Shown: positions 29,812 to 42,159 of the stretch, in pieces | How positions within the stretch are numbered: position 1 is the first letter of the stretch | How the letters are laid out: the number at the start of each line of letters is the position of its first letter | Source of the DNA: Asparagopsis taxiformis | Lineage: Eukaryota; Rhodophyta; Florideophyceae; Bonnemaisoniales; Bonnemaisoniaceae | Direction: 5' to 3' | DNA length: 64,000 nucleotides | Assembly (NCBI GenBank): GCA_030407315.1 | Contig: JALQPE010000230.1 | Span: forward strand, 1 to 64,000 | The notes under the pieces: model-generated | Databases searched by the model: none | Told to the model about the DNA's origin: nothing | What the model saw: the letters and a program-made list of their open reading frames with translations, nothing else | Program-made: the position numbers and the translations under genes

Positions 29812-32800
29812 ACCCACTGTTAGACAGCGGAGCACCGAACAGCATCGGTGGCACAGAAAGTGCAGCTGCATTGTGCAATGCTATTGGACTTCGGTTGATA
29901 CTGAAGCCTCCTGAACAACAATTCATGCATGGTTGGGGGCCGAATATGCTCGACGCAAAACCAGTATGTTGTTTATGGAGTCTGCCTGTTAGAGACATAG
30001 GCGGAATTACAGGGTACATGCATTTCCACTTAGTTGCCGGTACTGAGCCGTTGTTGATCGGGGATGATGTGCTGAAATGTTCGATGACTGATAACATGTC
30101 TGATCGTCTGCATTTATTCCAACCAGATGGCACGCGTCTGACCTACCATACATACTGCAGCCAGGGTGGGAATCGCCGACGCCTGTCAGTTGTACCGCCA
30201 CCACAGGATTTTGAGCTCGAGTTGTCATCTGACATGCGTTCTTACATGTCTAGTCATATCAGCTATCTCAATAAGCATGGTCCGATGAAGTTTGCACAGC
30301 GGTTACATAACTACTCACATGCGACAAGTGATGACATGAAGCGAATATGCAAGATGGCAAATATATTAGACAGACGTTTACAGAAATGCATTGACAATGT
30401 GTACTCCGCATGTCATGTATGTTGCCGTACCGGCCGACCGAAAACGTCAAGGAAAGTGTCATTGAGCCATATAGCCTCGACGTTTAACCAATCAGTGCAG
30501 GTCGATTTCTTTTTCCCAACGATTCGTGGTATACGTCGTACGCTGTTGCACATGCGGGATCGCGGCACTGGATATTCAGAGATAGAAGCTTTACCGTCAC
30601 GGGATCTGGATGACGCTGCTGTATCACTTGATCGCACCTGGCTATCCCGTCATGGTGCACCTGGCACCATTAGCGGTGATCAAGAGTTCAACAAAGGGCC
30701 GTTCAAACGCCTTCTAAAGGCTCATGACATATTATTTGAAGCGCGCCCCGCCCGTAGACACAACAAGGTTGGCTCTGTTGAAAGAAAAAACGCTGTGCTA
30801 CGTGTCATACTAGATCGTATTGCGCAAGACTGTGACGAACTCACAGTGTCATCTGTGATTGCCAGAGCGAGCTTTCTAAGCAATTTGTTCAGTGGTTCCA
30901 AGCTGGCCAGCTCATTTGAACAAGCAAGAGGATATACTCCTGGAATTTGTGGCTTGCGTGGTGCGTTGGTGTCACCTGAATTAATACGCGCTCACGAGGA
31001 GAGAGTCGCACAACGTGCACTACACCGTCTACTGTCGTCAAAATCACCCAAAGTCCTGTCACCCCATATATTACCGAAGGGTACAAAGATATACGCGCTC
31101 CTGCAGAAAGGTGACTGGGAACCTCTGACAGTTTTTGAAGCACAGCCACATATTGTGCTAGCCCGACGTAATGACCGTGGACCAAACATAGCCGTTGCGT
31201 ATGAGGACGTTCGCATCGCACCATCACAGGATATAAACAAGTCATTGGTGCATATTGACGTCACGAACACGGACAGATCGGAGGATGAGGGGGGTGATGT
31301 GGACTCCGTTGCAAGCTTCGACAAGTCAAATGCAATGTCTGCAGATCATCCTACTCCTGTCCAGAAAAATATACCTTCCATGCTTACACATCGTCGAAGT
31401 ATAGGCGATGCATCGCGAGATGTTGGTCAATACATCGCCACAACCCCTCCTCGTCCGGGCACGCTTCTGGAGACCAATGAGCAGCAAGTTCTTGAAAAGA
31501 TCAAATCTGTCATTGGCAATGCACAGGTTACTGTCAGCAAACTCAGCTTTGCACCTGAGTGGGCAGTACAGAATGCTTTTAATGCAGAGCTGGAAAACTG
31601 GAAGGGAGTCTATAGTGAAATGCCTGAGTCTGAAGTGGCATTGAATGCCAACGTCATCAGATCACACACGGTGTACAAGATTAAGTCCGATGAGCAAGCA
31701 AAACTGAAGCTAAAGGCGCGTATTGTTGCGCATGGAAATGAGGACAAGGACCGTGATGCAGTCCGAAAAGACTCTGCCGCTGCGCAGTTTGTTATAATTA
31801 GGCTGCTGCTTTCTACAGCCGCACTGCGAGGCTTCCGGCTAGGAAAAATTGACGTCAAGAAAGCTTACTTACAAAGTGGGCCTATTAAGCGCGAGATATA
31901 CGTCAGGCCGCCTCGAGAATGGAATTCCGCGTCGGATGCATACCCAAAAAGGGGTATATTATGGAAGCTTCTGAAGCTTCCATACGGAATTGTAGAGGCT
32001 GGCCGCCAGTGGCAACTGGTGGCAGAATCATGGCTACTTGAGCAGATGATGTTTGAAAGAGTCCCTGGCCTGTCACAGATATTTACTAAGCGTGACAAGA
32101 ACGGCCATATTACAGTCATGCTGACTAAAGTCATTGATGACTTCCTAGTAGCTGGCAGTGTGTCAGACATCTCAAGTTTCGTCCAGAGTGCAAAGCAACA
32201 GTTTGAGATTGGTTGCGTTGTCATCGATGACAACATCAAGTATAATGGCACAGAAATCGAGCAAGCATCTACCGGTAGCATTAAGCTATCAATGCATGAG
32301 TACTGTGGCCGCATTACACCAATCCCGCTTACCCCATCCAGAAGGAAAAACCGCAATTCCCCCGCCACGCCTGAAGAGCACACACAGTACCTACGTCTTG
32401 CAGGATTGCTCAATTTTTTGGGCAAAGGTGCGCTTCCATGTGCGTCATTTGTAACAAGTCATATGTTACAGAAGTCAGGAAGACTGAACGTGGCCGCCAT
32501 AGTCGAAGCAAATTCGATGCAAAAGGAGATCTCCAAGCTGTCACCCGTCATCTCATTTGTCGCCCCAGCGTCCAATGACAAAGTGCACCCATTCCTTTGT
32601 TCCTTCTCTGATGCATCTTTTAATATCTCCTCAAAGCAATCATATGGTCAGACTGGTATTTTCTGTGGTCTTGCCATCCCGCAACGAAATAGTTTTTTAC
32701 TGCATCCTATTGAATGGTCGTCATCAAAGCAACACAGAGTTACATACTCATCTTTTGGCGCTGAAATAATTGCTTGCGCAGCAGCTGATGACCGTGCCTA

Positions 32801-33131
32801 CTACCTACGACAAGGTGTTCGTGCTTTGCTGGATGACAGTTCGATCAAGTCACACATTAACATTGACTCTCGTGGTTTATTCGACACATTGACAACATTG
32901 CATGACGGTCGCGACTATCGTTTACGACAAACGGTGCAGAGAATAAGAGACAGCTTCGATGGTAATGACATTGATGTACTGCGATGGATCCGAGGATCTG
33001 ACAATGTCGCTGATGCCTTGACCAAAAGAAACATTGTTTTATACCGCTTACTCAACGATATATGTGTTGATGGCACGTTGCATATAGCTCTCGACCAGGG
33101 ATACGAACTGGACAGTCATGAATGGAAGTAG
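29785..33131 (+). CDS. Copia Pol: protease, integrase, RT, RNase H
   Basis: The frame is open from upstream of the Gag stop (−1 relative to Gag) to 33131; the first long-ORF ATG is at 29871, inside the protease. Protease: LLDSGAPNSIGG at 29817–29850, flap PLLIGDDVL. Integrase: H-x3-H (HNYSH) and CHVC zinc ligands, D1 in QVDFFFPT near 30505, D2 in SGDQEF near 30675, E in GSVERKN near 30780. RT: KARIVAHGNED start, DVKKAYLQS and the KVIDDFLVAG catalytic box near 32130. RNase H: FSDASF, AEIIACAAADDRAYY, and the terminal SDNVADALTKRN. All catalytic residues are present, so the copy looks competent. A separate Pol start or recoding at the hairpin must make it. Confidence 0.9.
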
Positions 33132-33174
33132 CCAGTTGGCATTCAAATTGTATTGTTCATGCCAATGGGGGGTG

Positions 33175-33797
33175 TGTGCAATAGCTGATCGATCTAGATG
33201 TATTGCATGCGCAATAGCTGGTCGATCCAGATGTGCTGCAATCTGGATATTGGCTTACTGCTATCCAGACGAACAGATTGATGCAGCAGCAGCAAGTGAT
33301 GGAGGCCAATGATTGGCCGAGCACATACAGTGGAAATAGAGCCATCACAGCGAAAGTGTATCGAATGATCGATATATGCTATTATATAGCAGCACTGCAT
33401 TACGTAAGACTGTATTATTAATTATGATACAGAGGCATCCTCATTGGACGAAGACATGGATCTTCAGCTTGAGGATAGAGCAAAGTGATGTATTCCATGA
33501 TGGAAGCATCACAGCTACAGGTTCACTCTGATAGATAGCTTCCACTAGTACGATGACTAGGTTAGGGTTAGAGTGGAACCTGTTGTTTGTTGGCACTTTA
33601 GAAGTACCTACAGCGTGCGGCATCTGCCTATAAATAGTGCGACAAGATGTCGTGCAAGGGGAGGAGAGGGCAAGCGAGGAGCAACGAGCAAACCCAAGCA
33701 TCTCCAGAAACCCGGCCTTTGTGGCTTCCTGTTATCGCCTCTAGTATTTCCCTCTATTCCTTGGGTGTCCATGTCGACAAAGCCATTTTATTCCACA
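33175..33797 (+). repeat. Copia 3' LTR
   Basis: Copy of 27923–28545, with no visible difference; its TATA box is at 33629–33637. It follows a G-rich polypurine-like tract. Confidence 0.93.
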
Positions 33798-33802
33798 GGC
33801 TC
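33798..33802. repeat. Target-site duplication GGCTC (right)
   Basis: Second copy of the 5-bp duplication after the copia 3' LTR. Confidence 0.9.
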
Positions 33803-34899
33803 GACTCCATACCCTTCGATAGTCCCTCGTGTCCATCGACACTCCGGCCTCTCCAAAGTACAGAGCTATCGATCTCCAGCCTCTCACAGTACTGCACAAA
33901 CGCATTTTCCATACTTGCCCCTACCGGTCGACCCATCATTCTTCTTACCCCACACCCAGCAATCCTCAGAGCTAATGCCAGGCCCCCGCATTTCTCGACA
34001 ATCTGGTTCAATGCTTCGCGACTCTGACCCGACAACGATGCTATGTCGCAATTTGGTAGACGCGCACTGTTGCAAAGTATGCGACAGTTTCTTTCGGCAG
34101 TGTAATCTTGTGGGTGAATTTGAACGCAAAAGATGTTTGGCTGCACTTGTGCAAACTCTGAATTTCTTGAGGAGACCAGAATTTTCAAGGAGCTGTTGGA
34201 GTTAAAAAGCACAGCACTCGCCATATGACGGACCATGTCGTACACAATCTCGTTATCAGGTGAGAGATCATCGAAGAGTAAAAGAACTTTCTTTGTCATC
34301 AAGGGAGGCATGAGCTGGGAAGTGTACTGTTGATGTTCGGTGGACGTAATGTCTTGGAAATCGGCTAAGAGGTCTGGGGAAATTTTCTTGACGAATAGAT
34401 TCATTTGATGGAGGAAGGATTGGAACGCCTTCTCACTGCTGTGATTGACATCACATCTGAGGTCGAAGGGCCACATTCCGTCACTGAATGCATTCATGAC
34501 ATCCTCATCTCTCGCCAGAGCACAAAGGATGTTTGTCTTTCCAGTCCCCACTCCACCCGCGAGCGAGATGACCTTTTCCGCCGGATCGTCTGATAACAGG
34601 GCTTTTTTAACCTCCATTTCCGGCGTTGAGGGTGTGGAATCCAGATCGAGACTTTGAAATGCTTTCATCGGGACGGAGTAAACTTTCGGTGTGGAGACGT
34701 GCGCCTGTGGGGCAGATTGCGGAGGTGGGGCGTGTACATGGCGCGGTTGTGGCGCGGAAGACGCGTGGAAGATCTGGAATATCCACACCAGGAAACCCGG
34801 CGGCGCGCGACGGGGCACGGGAGGGCGAGGTATCAATTGGTTGGCGTTTTCGGCGGAGGCCGAGTCGGCGTTGTGCGGTTGCGTGCAGCGATTACCCAT
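33798..34899 (-). CDS. NLR gene, 5' part: acylation motif and NB-ARC domain
   Basis: First piece of the receptor, start ATG at 34899. The N-terminus MGNRCT fits N-myristoylation (Gly2, Thr6) plus palmitoylation (Cys5), so the protein is probably membrane-anchored. After a Pro-rich linker comes the NB-ARC ATPase switch: P-loop GGVGTGKT (near residue 117), Walker B KVLLLFDDL, sensor-like ILVSSRN, and the GLPLA-type CGGLALALRI. NB-ARC proteins oligomerise on nucleotide exchange to trigger defence or death signals. A copia element interrupts it after about 367 codons. Discounting it, the frame runs into the winged helix at 27917. All key motifs are intact. Confidence 0.88.
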
Positions 34900-35740
34900 G
34901 CTGCGGGTGAAGCGCCACGGTGCTGTGTGGACGAATAGGTGAGAGTAGACTCGGAGTGAGGCAATCGCGGAAGCGGCGGTTTTGGGCGATTGGCGCTTGC
35001 GGGTTTAGAATGTTCCAAGTTGTAGAGCGTGTGTGTTTGGACGTGGATGTGATGGATCTTTATTTCTCGATGCTCTTTTCTCTCTACTGAGGCTATCTAT
35101 TCATCTATTTGTAGTCATGGTTTCTGTGCTAATCACAAGGAATGGCGGTGATAGCACAGGCACATTAGGAGCCACCAATACAGAGTCATCCGTTACGATG
35201 CTGTGTCAACTACCAGTTGCGGAATTACAAGCCAATATTGGCAAGATAATGTTCTGCAAGCCGCAGTTTCTAATTAACAAGCTTGAAATCCTGCTTGTAG
35301 CTAGTATTATATCCAACAGGATGTGTTTCGAGTTGATGCAGATAGGCTGATATGGGTCAATTCATTTGGTTTGGTATATTTCGGATATTTTGTAGCTGAT
35401 CCGAGTTGTCATGTATGCAGCGGACGCGTGACCTAGAATTGGATTCCGAAGGAGAGGATGCGGTGTAAGCGATGCAACTGTAGTCCATGAGACGGTACGC
35501 GATGGGGCTCGTGTGCAGTTGGCGCACTGTAACGGCCGGTCGGGGTAGTGAATGAGATTAATGGAGATAACGGGTGGAGAGAAAGGTCGGCTTGCACGTG
35601 CGAGGCTTTTATGGTGTTTACAGCGCGCAGCCGAAGATCGCGAGTCGGAACTATCCGACGTTAAAAGGGTCCAATTGAAAAAGATGTCGCAAGTTGCTAT
35701 GACAGCAATGCATCAAATAAACAAATGTACCACAAAGAAC
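34900..35740. other. Upstream region of the NLR gene, no gene recognised
   Basis: It would contain the receptor promoter on the minus strand. Two plus-strand frames of 105 and 63 codons (35033–35350, 35552–35743) have no recognisable domain. No clear TATA box was found. Confidence 0.4.
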
Positions 35741-35759
35741 TAGGTTTTCGCGGCACGCG

Positions 35760-36700
35760 GAAAGAATAGCTACCTCGCAACGTCAGCCATGAAATTTTGG
35801 CGGATGTACAGGTGTTTCGGAACAGTATGCACCACCGCAGCCACTCGATGTGCAAACCGAGATCAGATCCGTACTGGTGGAAACGCACCTCGGCCACCGT
35901 GCTGTCGCACCAATCCACATACCCCTCCATCGCCAATCCGAAGCGTCCTCCCTCGAGACAGCCAATCCAGCAATCTTGAAAACGCAGCAACTACCCGCAC
36001 CGCCCGCATGGAGCGGTGTTTGCCCCCCCATCCCCAGCAGCAACGTCCCGTAGTCGGCCACCCGTGGCAGCCGTCATACGCGATGGTCGAAGCGCCGCTC
36101 GAAGCCGCAGGGCCGGCCAAGCGACTCGCTGGCTAGCCCTGGGGCGATGTCGAGCACGAATCGGTTACAAATCGTGACGAAAACACGAAAACCTGCAATT
36201 CTGCTTAACAACCACACACTTCATCGATATCTCTCCCATCTTGCCCCCGGCCCAGCCAGCCTTTGTCACGGCGTGCGGCACGTCGCCGCGGCGCGACGCC
36301 ACCAGACGTGCACAGGACCTGGAGGAAATCCTCGCTCTCGCGCACGGCAATGCACGCGATTCGTCCCGCGTCCAGTCGCATCAGCCCCAGCGCCTCGAGT
36401 GTCGTTTCAGCATCTGCCCAACTTGTGTTCTGCGTCGCGTTTTCCCCGACGCATGTCCCCTTCGCCGCTGCATCCTTCCTTTCCGCATCCAGTCGCGCTC
36501 CGGGAACACACTCGAGCCTTCGAAGATCCCCGGCTCGTTTTCGCCGCCCATCCGCCGCATAACGCCTTGTCGCAGACATGTTTCCACGCTGTCTTTGTCG
36601 GGTCCGAAGAGCGTGTCGCATCCCGGCTGGCGGTAGCGTCTACCGGTAGAATAGGGATGTTGATTATCCGACTTTGATCATCTGCGTTGTATCGCTCTAG
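35760..36700 (-). pseudogene. Relic of a second NB-ARC receptor gene
   Basis: Minus-strand fragments in several frames resemble the receptor at 34899. Near 36320–36250, ESEDFLQVLC-TSGGVA resembles the approach to the GLPLA motif. Near 35990–35950, a VFKIAGLAVSRE stretch matches the winged-helix part (GIKIAGLMREV) of the intact gene. The order NB-ARC then winged helix is kept. Stops and shifts break it throughout. The similarity is short and judged by eye. Confidence 0.35.
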
Positions 36701-37779
36701 AGAGCACATCAGTCTTCCAGCGTCGCTAGGTCGATGACGGCATCATAACAGCGATTCTCGCCGTTTTCATCGCATCGATCATTTTCTGAGACGCGTTTTG
36801 TCCACGCAGAAACTCCGCATGGTCCTGGAATGCCTTGAATAGTGCTACTTATTGGACGTGCCGTGGAGCTATCATGGTGTATTTGTCCAGATCAGCGTCC
36901 CTGATGACGAGGTCGTGTACATCTTTGCTCAGGCGTGTTGGGGACCCAGGATGCTCCCCTTGGGCTTGTCTTGCGATGGGTGTTGGTCCAATTGTAGGAG
37001 CACTGAAATTGGTAATTGAATACCGAAATAAGATCGATGCATTTCAGACACCAATTACATGTGGAAACCAACAAGCGAGATGTACTGCAATAACAACGTT
37101 CGCAGTCCATTTCGTGCTCCAGCGTTGCTATGGTGAAAACTGTACCATATTGTACATGCGTCACATGCTCTAAACCCCTACATCTCCAACGCGTCGACTC
37201 GTTGCAGAAGAGACGCGGTCTGGCGTTCTTTAGCTATGGTTCAGCTCTGCCATCAGAGGGTGATCCATCCACCAACCTCCCTTACGCCGCAAATGACGAG
37301 ATTGAGTCGAGACTTCATTTTCGATATTTCACTTTCAGCTGCTTCGAATGAACCAGCGGCGTTGTCACCCTCCTAGCCACAACAGCTTCAGTCGAAATCG
37401 CGCCGACAGCTGAATTGTACCACAGCTCGTCTGCTCTGGTTTTCATCCATGGAATCTGCATCGACCACGTTCGATACGTTATCCTGGCATGAAGACAGTG
37501 ATGAAAAGCCCGTCGTCCTCTCAATACTGACCAAGCCTAGTACCCGTCAGAAGAGAAACTGCGCAACACAGCTCCATTGCGTTGATCAACTATGGATATC
37601 GCGCATTCCTTTTTTTACAGACATACCTCTATAAAATGCACTACATATCGCCGATCATTCGATACGACAAGTTTGATTCTACAGCGATAACGAAGAATCC
37701 CGAAGCGCGAGACGACACGATCCATACACGTGACACATGATGCATATCTCAATGCAATACGAACTGCACGTCACGATCG

Positions 37780-38437
37780 TGCCGAAATTGTAAACCACTG
37801 CGACTGTCGGAGATTTACATCACCATGTTGACAGTTGCATGCGACACCTCGAGCGCCCCGGATCATCTCGGACCGAAAGCGATTTGACAGAATATACAGT
37901 CGCGCAACGCATGGCATGCATAAATAATATGCGACAGCAACTATTTCTGACCCGGCGGATACAAAGCGTGGCATTACTATCCCCTGAACACAACCGTTTT
38001 CGGGAAGTGACTGCGTTGTGAAGCTTATGATCAGTTCGGGGCGAATCGCAAACTTGTTGGCACTTGTGGATATCTCACAAGTGCACGATATTTGCATTCT
38101 GGCTGAACGTCGGGAATCTGCCATCATCGTTTACTACCGCACTGTCGACAGAATTGGTGTACCTGTTGTGTACATCTCCTTGGTCGTCAAAGTTTCGAGT
38201 TTCCACAGACGCATTGGACATATGGCTGATGCAGATAGCACGGCATTTCTCATCGCCTGATCGTAACGAGCGCACGTACTGACGGCGGGTAGCAGCCTTT
38301 TTGATTATTCTCTCACTTTTGATGTCCATCGCCAGTATTCCTCCTGTGCCCCACACACTACTACACTGCATGAATACATTTGTCGTGATGATTAGTCTAC
38401 ATGTACATCGACTAGCCAGTTGTATTCTTGTAGTCAT
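37780..38437 (-). pseudogene. Possible WD-repeat relic
   Basis: Minus-strand frames contain weak WD-repeat-like units, for example NSVDSAVVNDDGRFPTFSQ and SGDSNATLCIRR, roughly 40–45 codons apart. Frames are interrupted by stops. They may be the propeller part of a decayed receptor, in the same orientation as the intact gene. Confidence 0.25.
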
Positions 38438-39279
38438 GTAGTGATGTCGTCATCGACCCATTACGACGGTTCAATAGGGATACCCTTCCTGGCTCTCCTC
38501 CCTCACGATCGTATTACCTCTCAGAATGAGAGTTTGCATGAGTATCAGATCAACTTTGACGTTATATTCCTAACGTTGGATTGGAAAACAAAAGTTGTTC
38601 ACGAGGGGATAGATTTAATTTGTGCATACTTCATTTGCATCCTTCTCATCGCGTTGCACAAGACAATACATGTGATCGGCTTTACAGGACTGCAATAACT
38701 ATCGAATTGATCGCAATATTTTTTGTTCAAATGTCCATAATGTCCGCTGTGACGAAGTGGATCGTTATAGATTCGCGCCGTGTATCCATTTGGGAAGCAG
38801 GATTGGGTATGTAGCACCCGCACCATTTCCATCCGAGCTGAAATGGGTGTGTTTTCATCGTCATGTTTTGCGGTCACACCAGATTGATGAGTAGCTTGAT
38901 ACATGATGGATGACAAAATAGATGTTTTAAAAACCGCTTTCAGGTGTGGCTAGAACATACCACCTAACGAAAAATCATACTGGATCCAACTTTGCTGAGG
39001 TTACTATACCTGGGATGCAAAATAACAAACAAGTCGAACGGGTGAAGATGGCAATCAACTACTACCTAGGAGATGGAAATTTCTACCCAGTTCAAAACCT
39101 GCAGATTAGCAGTCCGTTGTGAGGCGGATGTGAATTCAGCATATCATCTACGCAATCAACCACAAACTCCACCAACGAATGCATCCGTGAACCCCTACCC
39201 CAGCCACAGCAGCGCTCCCAACGTCCAAATCGCACCTCGCCGTTGCGCGTCTGCCGAGTGTACACAAACCGGACATGCA

Positions 39280-39620
39280 CAAAGCATACACCAGCGTCAC
39301 ACACGCCGCAGTGTAATTTCCAGGTGTAACCAATTCAGGAGTGTTGATCCACGCGCGACCATCCAATGACACCACAGAACAGCCACATCTCCGCGAGCAC
39401 AATCGCGACATCCCATTGGCGCATCGGCTGAATTGAAAAATCTGCCCCAACCACCCATCGGACACGTAGATACACTCCCCGAGACTTGGCCCCGACGCGT
39501 GGCATGCGCGCGACAAGTGTCCATATCCAGACATATATCCGCGATGCACGCGACGAAACCTCAAAATTTCCACAAAATCACCGCATGCATCCCGACATCC
39601 CATCAATGCAACACTACACG
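39280..39620 (-). pseudogene. Possible WD-repeat relic
   Basis: Minus-strand codons such as ICLDMDTCR (WD-like blade end) followed by GQVSGSVSTCPMGGWG and NSADAPMGCRDC resemble the D-strand and loop pattern of WD repeats (SVS..G....SAD). The frame shifts within it. Assigned only because the neighbourhood holds other fragments of the family. Confidence 0.2.
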
Positions 39621-39829
39621 CCAGCAACGACGCGCGGACCGAATCGTATTTCAACGCCGTCCGTGGCGGATGGTTCGCTTCGTTGGGGGTAGGATGGAAA
39701 GACCCGGGGCGTAGCCCCGGGTCTGCGATCCCCGATTCGGATGGCGACTTGTGCGACCGATTCATGCGCGTGTCTCGGAGCGCCCAATCGTCCATGCAGT
39801 TGAAACGCGCATTTGTTTCCGGCTTTCAA

Positions 39830-41780
39830 CCAGTGCGTCGTGCATAACCGCCTTCGTGCTCACGACGACATCAATATCGCACATCACTCTTCTGTCTGCA
39901 TCGCACGCGATTCCGCTCATGCATCTTTCCGACCCGGTACGCTCGTTGGGTTGCGCGTGGAAATGGACTGTTGCATGGAGACGAACTCGGCTACGGTGAT
40001 TCGTGCCGACGCGGGGATGGCCCGGTGCCAGGGATTGTCGTTGGGATAAGCGAGGGTGTGAGTTGTGTTGGGTTGAATTCTGGTTTTGTAGAGGGGTTGT
40101 ATGCGCCGTTGTAACATACTGCTAGCGGGAACGCAAAGATCAATTTTCGTATCGTAGCGAAGAGTTTTCGTCTTTGGAGCTTTATCACTCTGTACTGGTT
40201 CTACTACACCTCCGCGATGCATATCACCCTGCATTCTTTCCACGTCGGTTCATTGCGCACCGCCTGCGGTAATTTGAGTGGGTGCGCCTTGTCGACCAAG
40301 TCTGTGGTTCGAATCGAGCCTCAGCGTATTGTTGACACCGTCAAACCCGTACATCCCCAATCTAGGCGCCATCTACTTGTTTCCTTGTGTTCTGTGAATC
40401 TACTCGGCTTTCACTCGGCTTTCATGCTGCGTATCGACAATCTTCAAGCATCTAACGTTACATACCCAACTCCCTTCAAAACCTCGATCTATCACCCCCT
40501 CTTCCACCGCATTTGCGAGAATACCAACCAAAGTAGACATACGTTATATCCACACAACTCGCTCCCACTGCATCACCACCTCACGCCTTCACGATGCTTT
40601 TGTAATCTGATCTAGTCAGTCAAACCAGCTCTCCCCTTTCCGCGATCGCCCGTCTCCTCTACACACCCAGGCTCTCTTTAGTGCCTCCATCCCGTTCAAG
40701 CTTCCCACATGTTTACTCTGCAGCCGTGCGTCGCAAAGCTGCTACCTTCTCATCCAGCCTGGTCTCCCGCTAAACGCTGGGTCAATCACAAGCGTGTCAG
40801 GGTCAAATTCTATGACGATGTATGATGTTTTGAAGCTGAGCAGCACCTCATGCTTTCCTTCATTCACCTCACACAGACACTCACCCAGCTTGCATTCGAA
40901 GATGTAACGTTTGTTTCCAACAGACTGCCTGCCTTTGATGATTCGCACAGCACGATGATGCCCATGCTCATGGATCACCCAACCTCAAAATCGTTATCCA
41001 ATACTGCTGGGGGTTTGCAACGTCTGCGAGCGTGTGCCAGTTGTATATTCGGTCCTGGCAACTGTACAAGGGCAGGGGGTTCTGTCATGGGTAGTGTTGA
41101 AATCAGCAAAGGGCATACGTTTTGGAGATTGTGGAACACACAAAGCTTGTGTTACAGCCAATCATTGAGATAGTGGAATAGTTGGGGTTGTCGGCTCAAT
41201 TTGCCCATTCGTGTGCATCCGGCGACACAAACTTTTATCGCAACTAACTCATGATTGGGACACCATGATCTGTAATTTCATACCATGTGGAGGCCTGCAA
41301 CATGCACTGATTGCTGCAGTATCGTTTAAGAATCATCTCATGGCGCCTGACATAGGTCTCTGTTTGCCCTCAAGTCGAGTACAGAAAAGTCCAAGCGCAG
41401 ATTGATTCAAGGAGTTGTCTGCAGCATGGCAGCCGGGTCAAGTTTTTGAACCGGGTGTCAAAAGAAAATGGGATGACAGGGCACTTCGTATTGCAGCTAT
41501 TCTGTGCATTGCAAAAGCAGCATTTGTCTTTTGCTGTGTGTGAAAGAGAAGCTGTGATGGGGGTACAACGAGGCTACTAGATTAGTACGGTCCAAGCTAA
41601 TATTGTTTACTGTGAGACGATGGATCGGCAGTTGGAGTACACGATTTAGTGCTGGACATGAGTGTGAAGATGTCCATGTGCTTAGAGGGCGGACCTGGCA
41701 TGCAAAGCTACTCAATCCTGCCGTCTACCGTCAAGATCTACCGCTTTTTAGAGTTACACCAACAAGAAAAGAAGACGAAT
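39830..41780. other. Region without supportable genes
   Basis: Short frames on both strands. The best is a 78-codon minus frame (40978–40742, HHRAVRIIKGRQ…IVIEFDPDTL) with no recognised domain. A plus frame near 40980–41170 has an AGGLQRLR segment that could be the end of a decayed NB-ARC domain belonging to the relic at 41780, but this is weak. Confidence 0.3.
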
Positions 41781-42159
41781 AGTGGGAACTAGAGAAGACG
41801 GACAAGTATATGACCGAGAATGTGGTGCGACACCAGCTCGGAGCGTAACGAGCTACGGAGGTTCTGAAGCTACTGACCGACTATCGATGGGTGGAGAGAA
41901 TGAATGAGGACAAGGAGCGACCACCATTCCAGAAGAAACTTGTCGAACTGCATCTCTCGCGGTAGCATTTGGAAGAAGAAGAGAAGTTGCTAATGGGCAA
42001 AAGAGCGGTGCGTGATATCGAAGTAGTTGTGAGGACGATGGAGCTTTGGACGCCGCACTGTGAAAAACCGCAGAGAGTGTTCGTTCCAATTACATGGGCG
42101 ACTGCGAGAATTGAGACACACGCGAGACGTACCGGAGTGGAATATCTGGAGCATTGAGT
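41780..42159 (+). pseudogene. Relic of an NLR gene: winged-helix/linker region
   Basis: From 41795 the plus strand encodes KTDKYMTENVV…, then EVLKLLTDYRWVERMNEDKE (from 41858). This aligns without gaps to KNDKYIIDNIV…EVLKLVTEYKWIEKMNEDE of the intact gene at 27105–27917. In-frame stops at about 41840 and 41963 kill it. The similarity continues to the HLEEEEKLL…IEVVVRTME helix. It is a clear paralogue fragment in the opposite orientation to the intact gene. Confidence 0.75.

Larger units (their letters stand above)
27923..33797 (+). mobile_element. Full-length Ty1/copia element
   Basis: LTRs of 623 bp (27923–28545 and 33175–33797) begin TG and end CA and look identical by eye. They are flanked by a 5-bp GGCTC duplication. 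A G-run tract (AATGGGGGGTG) precedes the 3' LTR. Gag and Pol lie in different frames. The domain order protease–integrase–RT–RNase H defines Ty1/copia. It is inserted antisense in the receptor gene and looks autonomous and very young. Confidence 0.93.
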
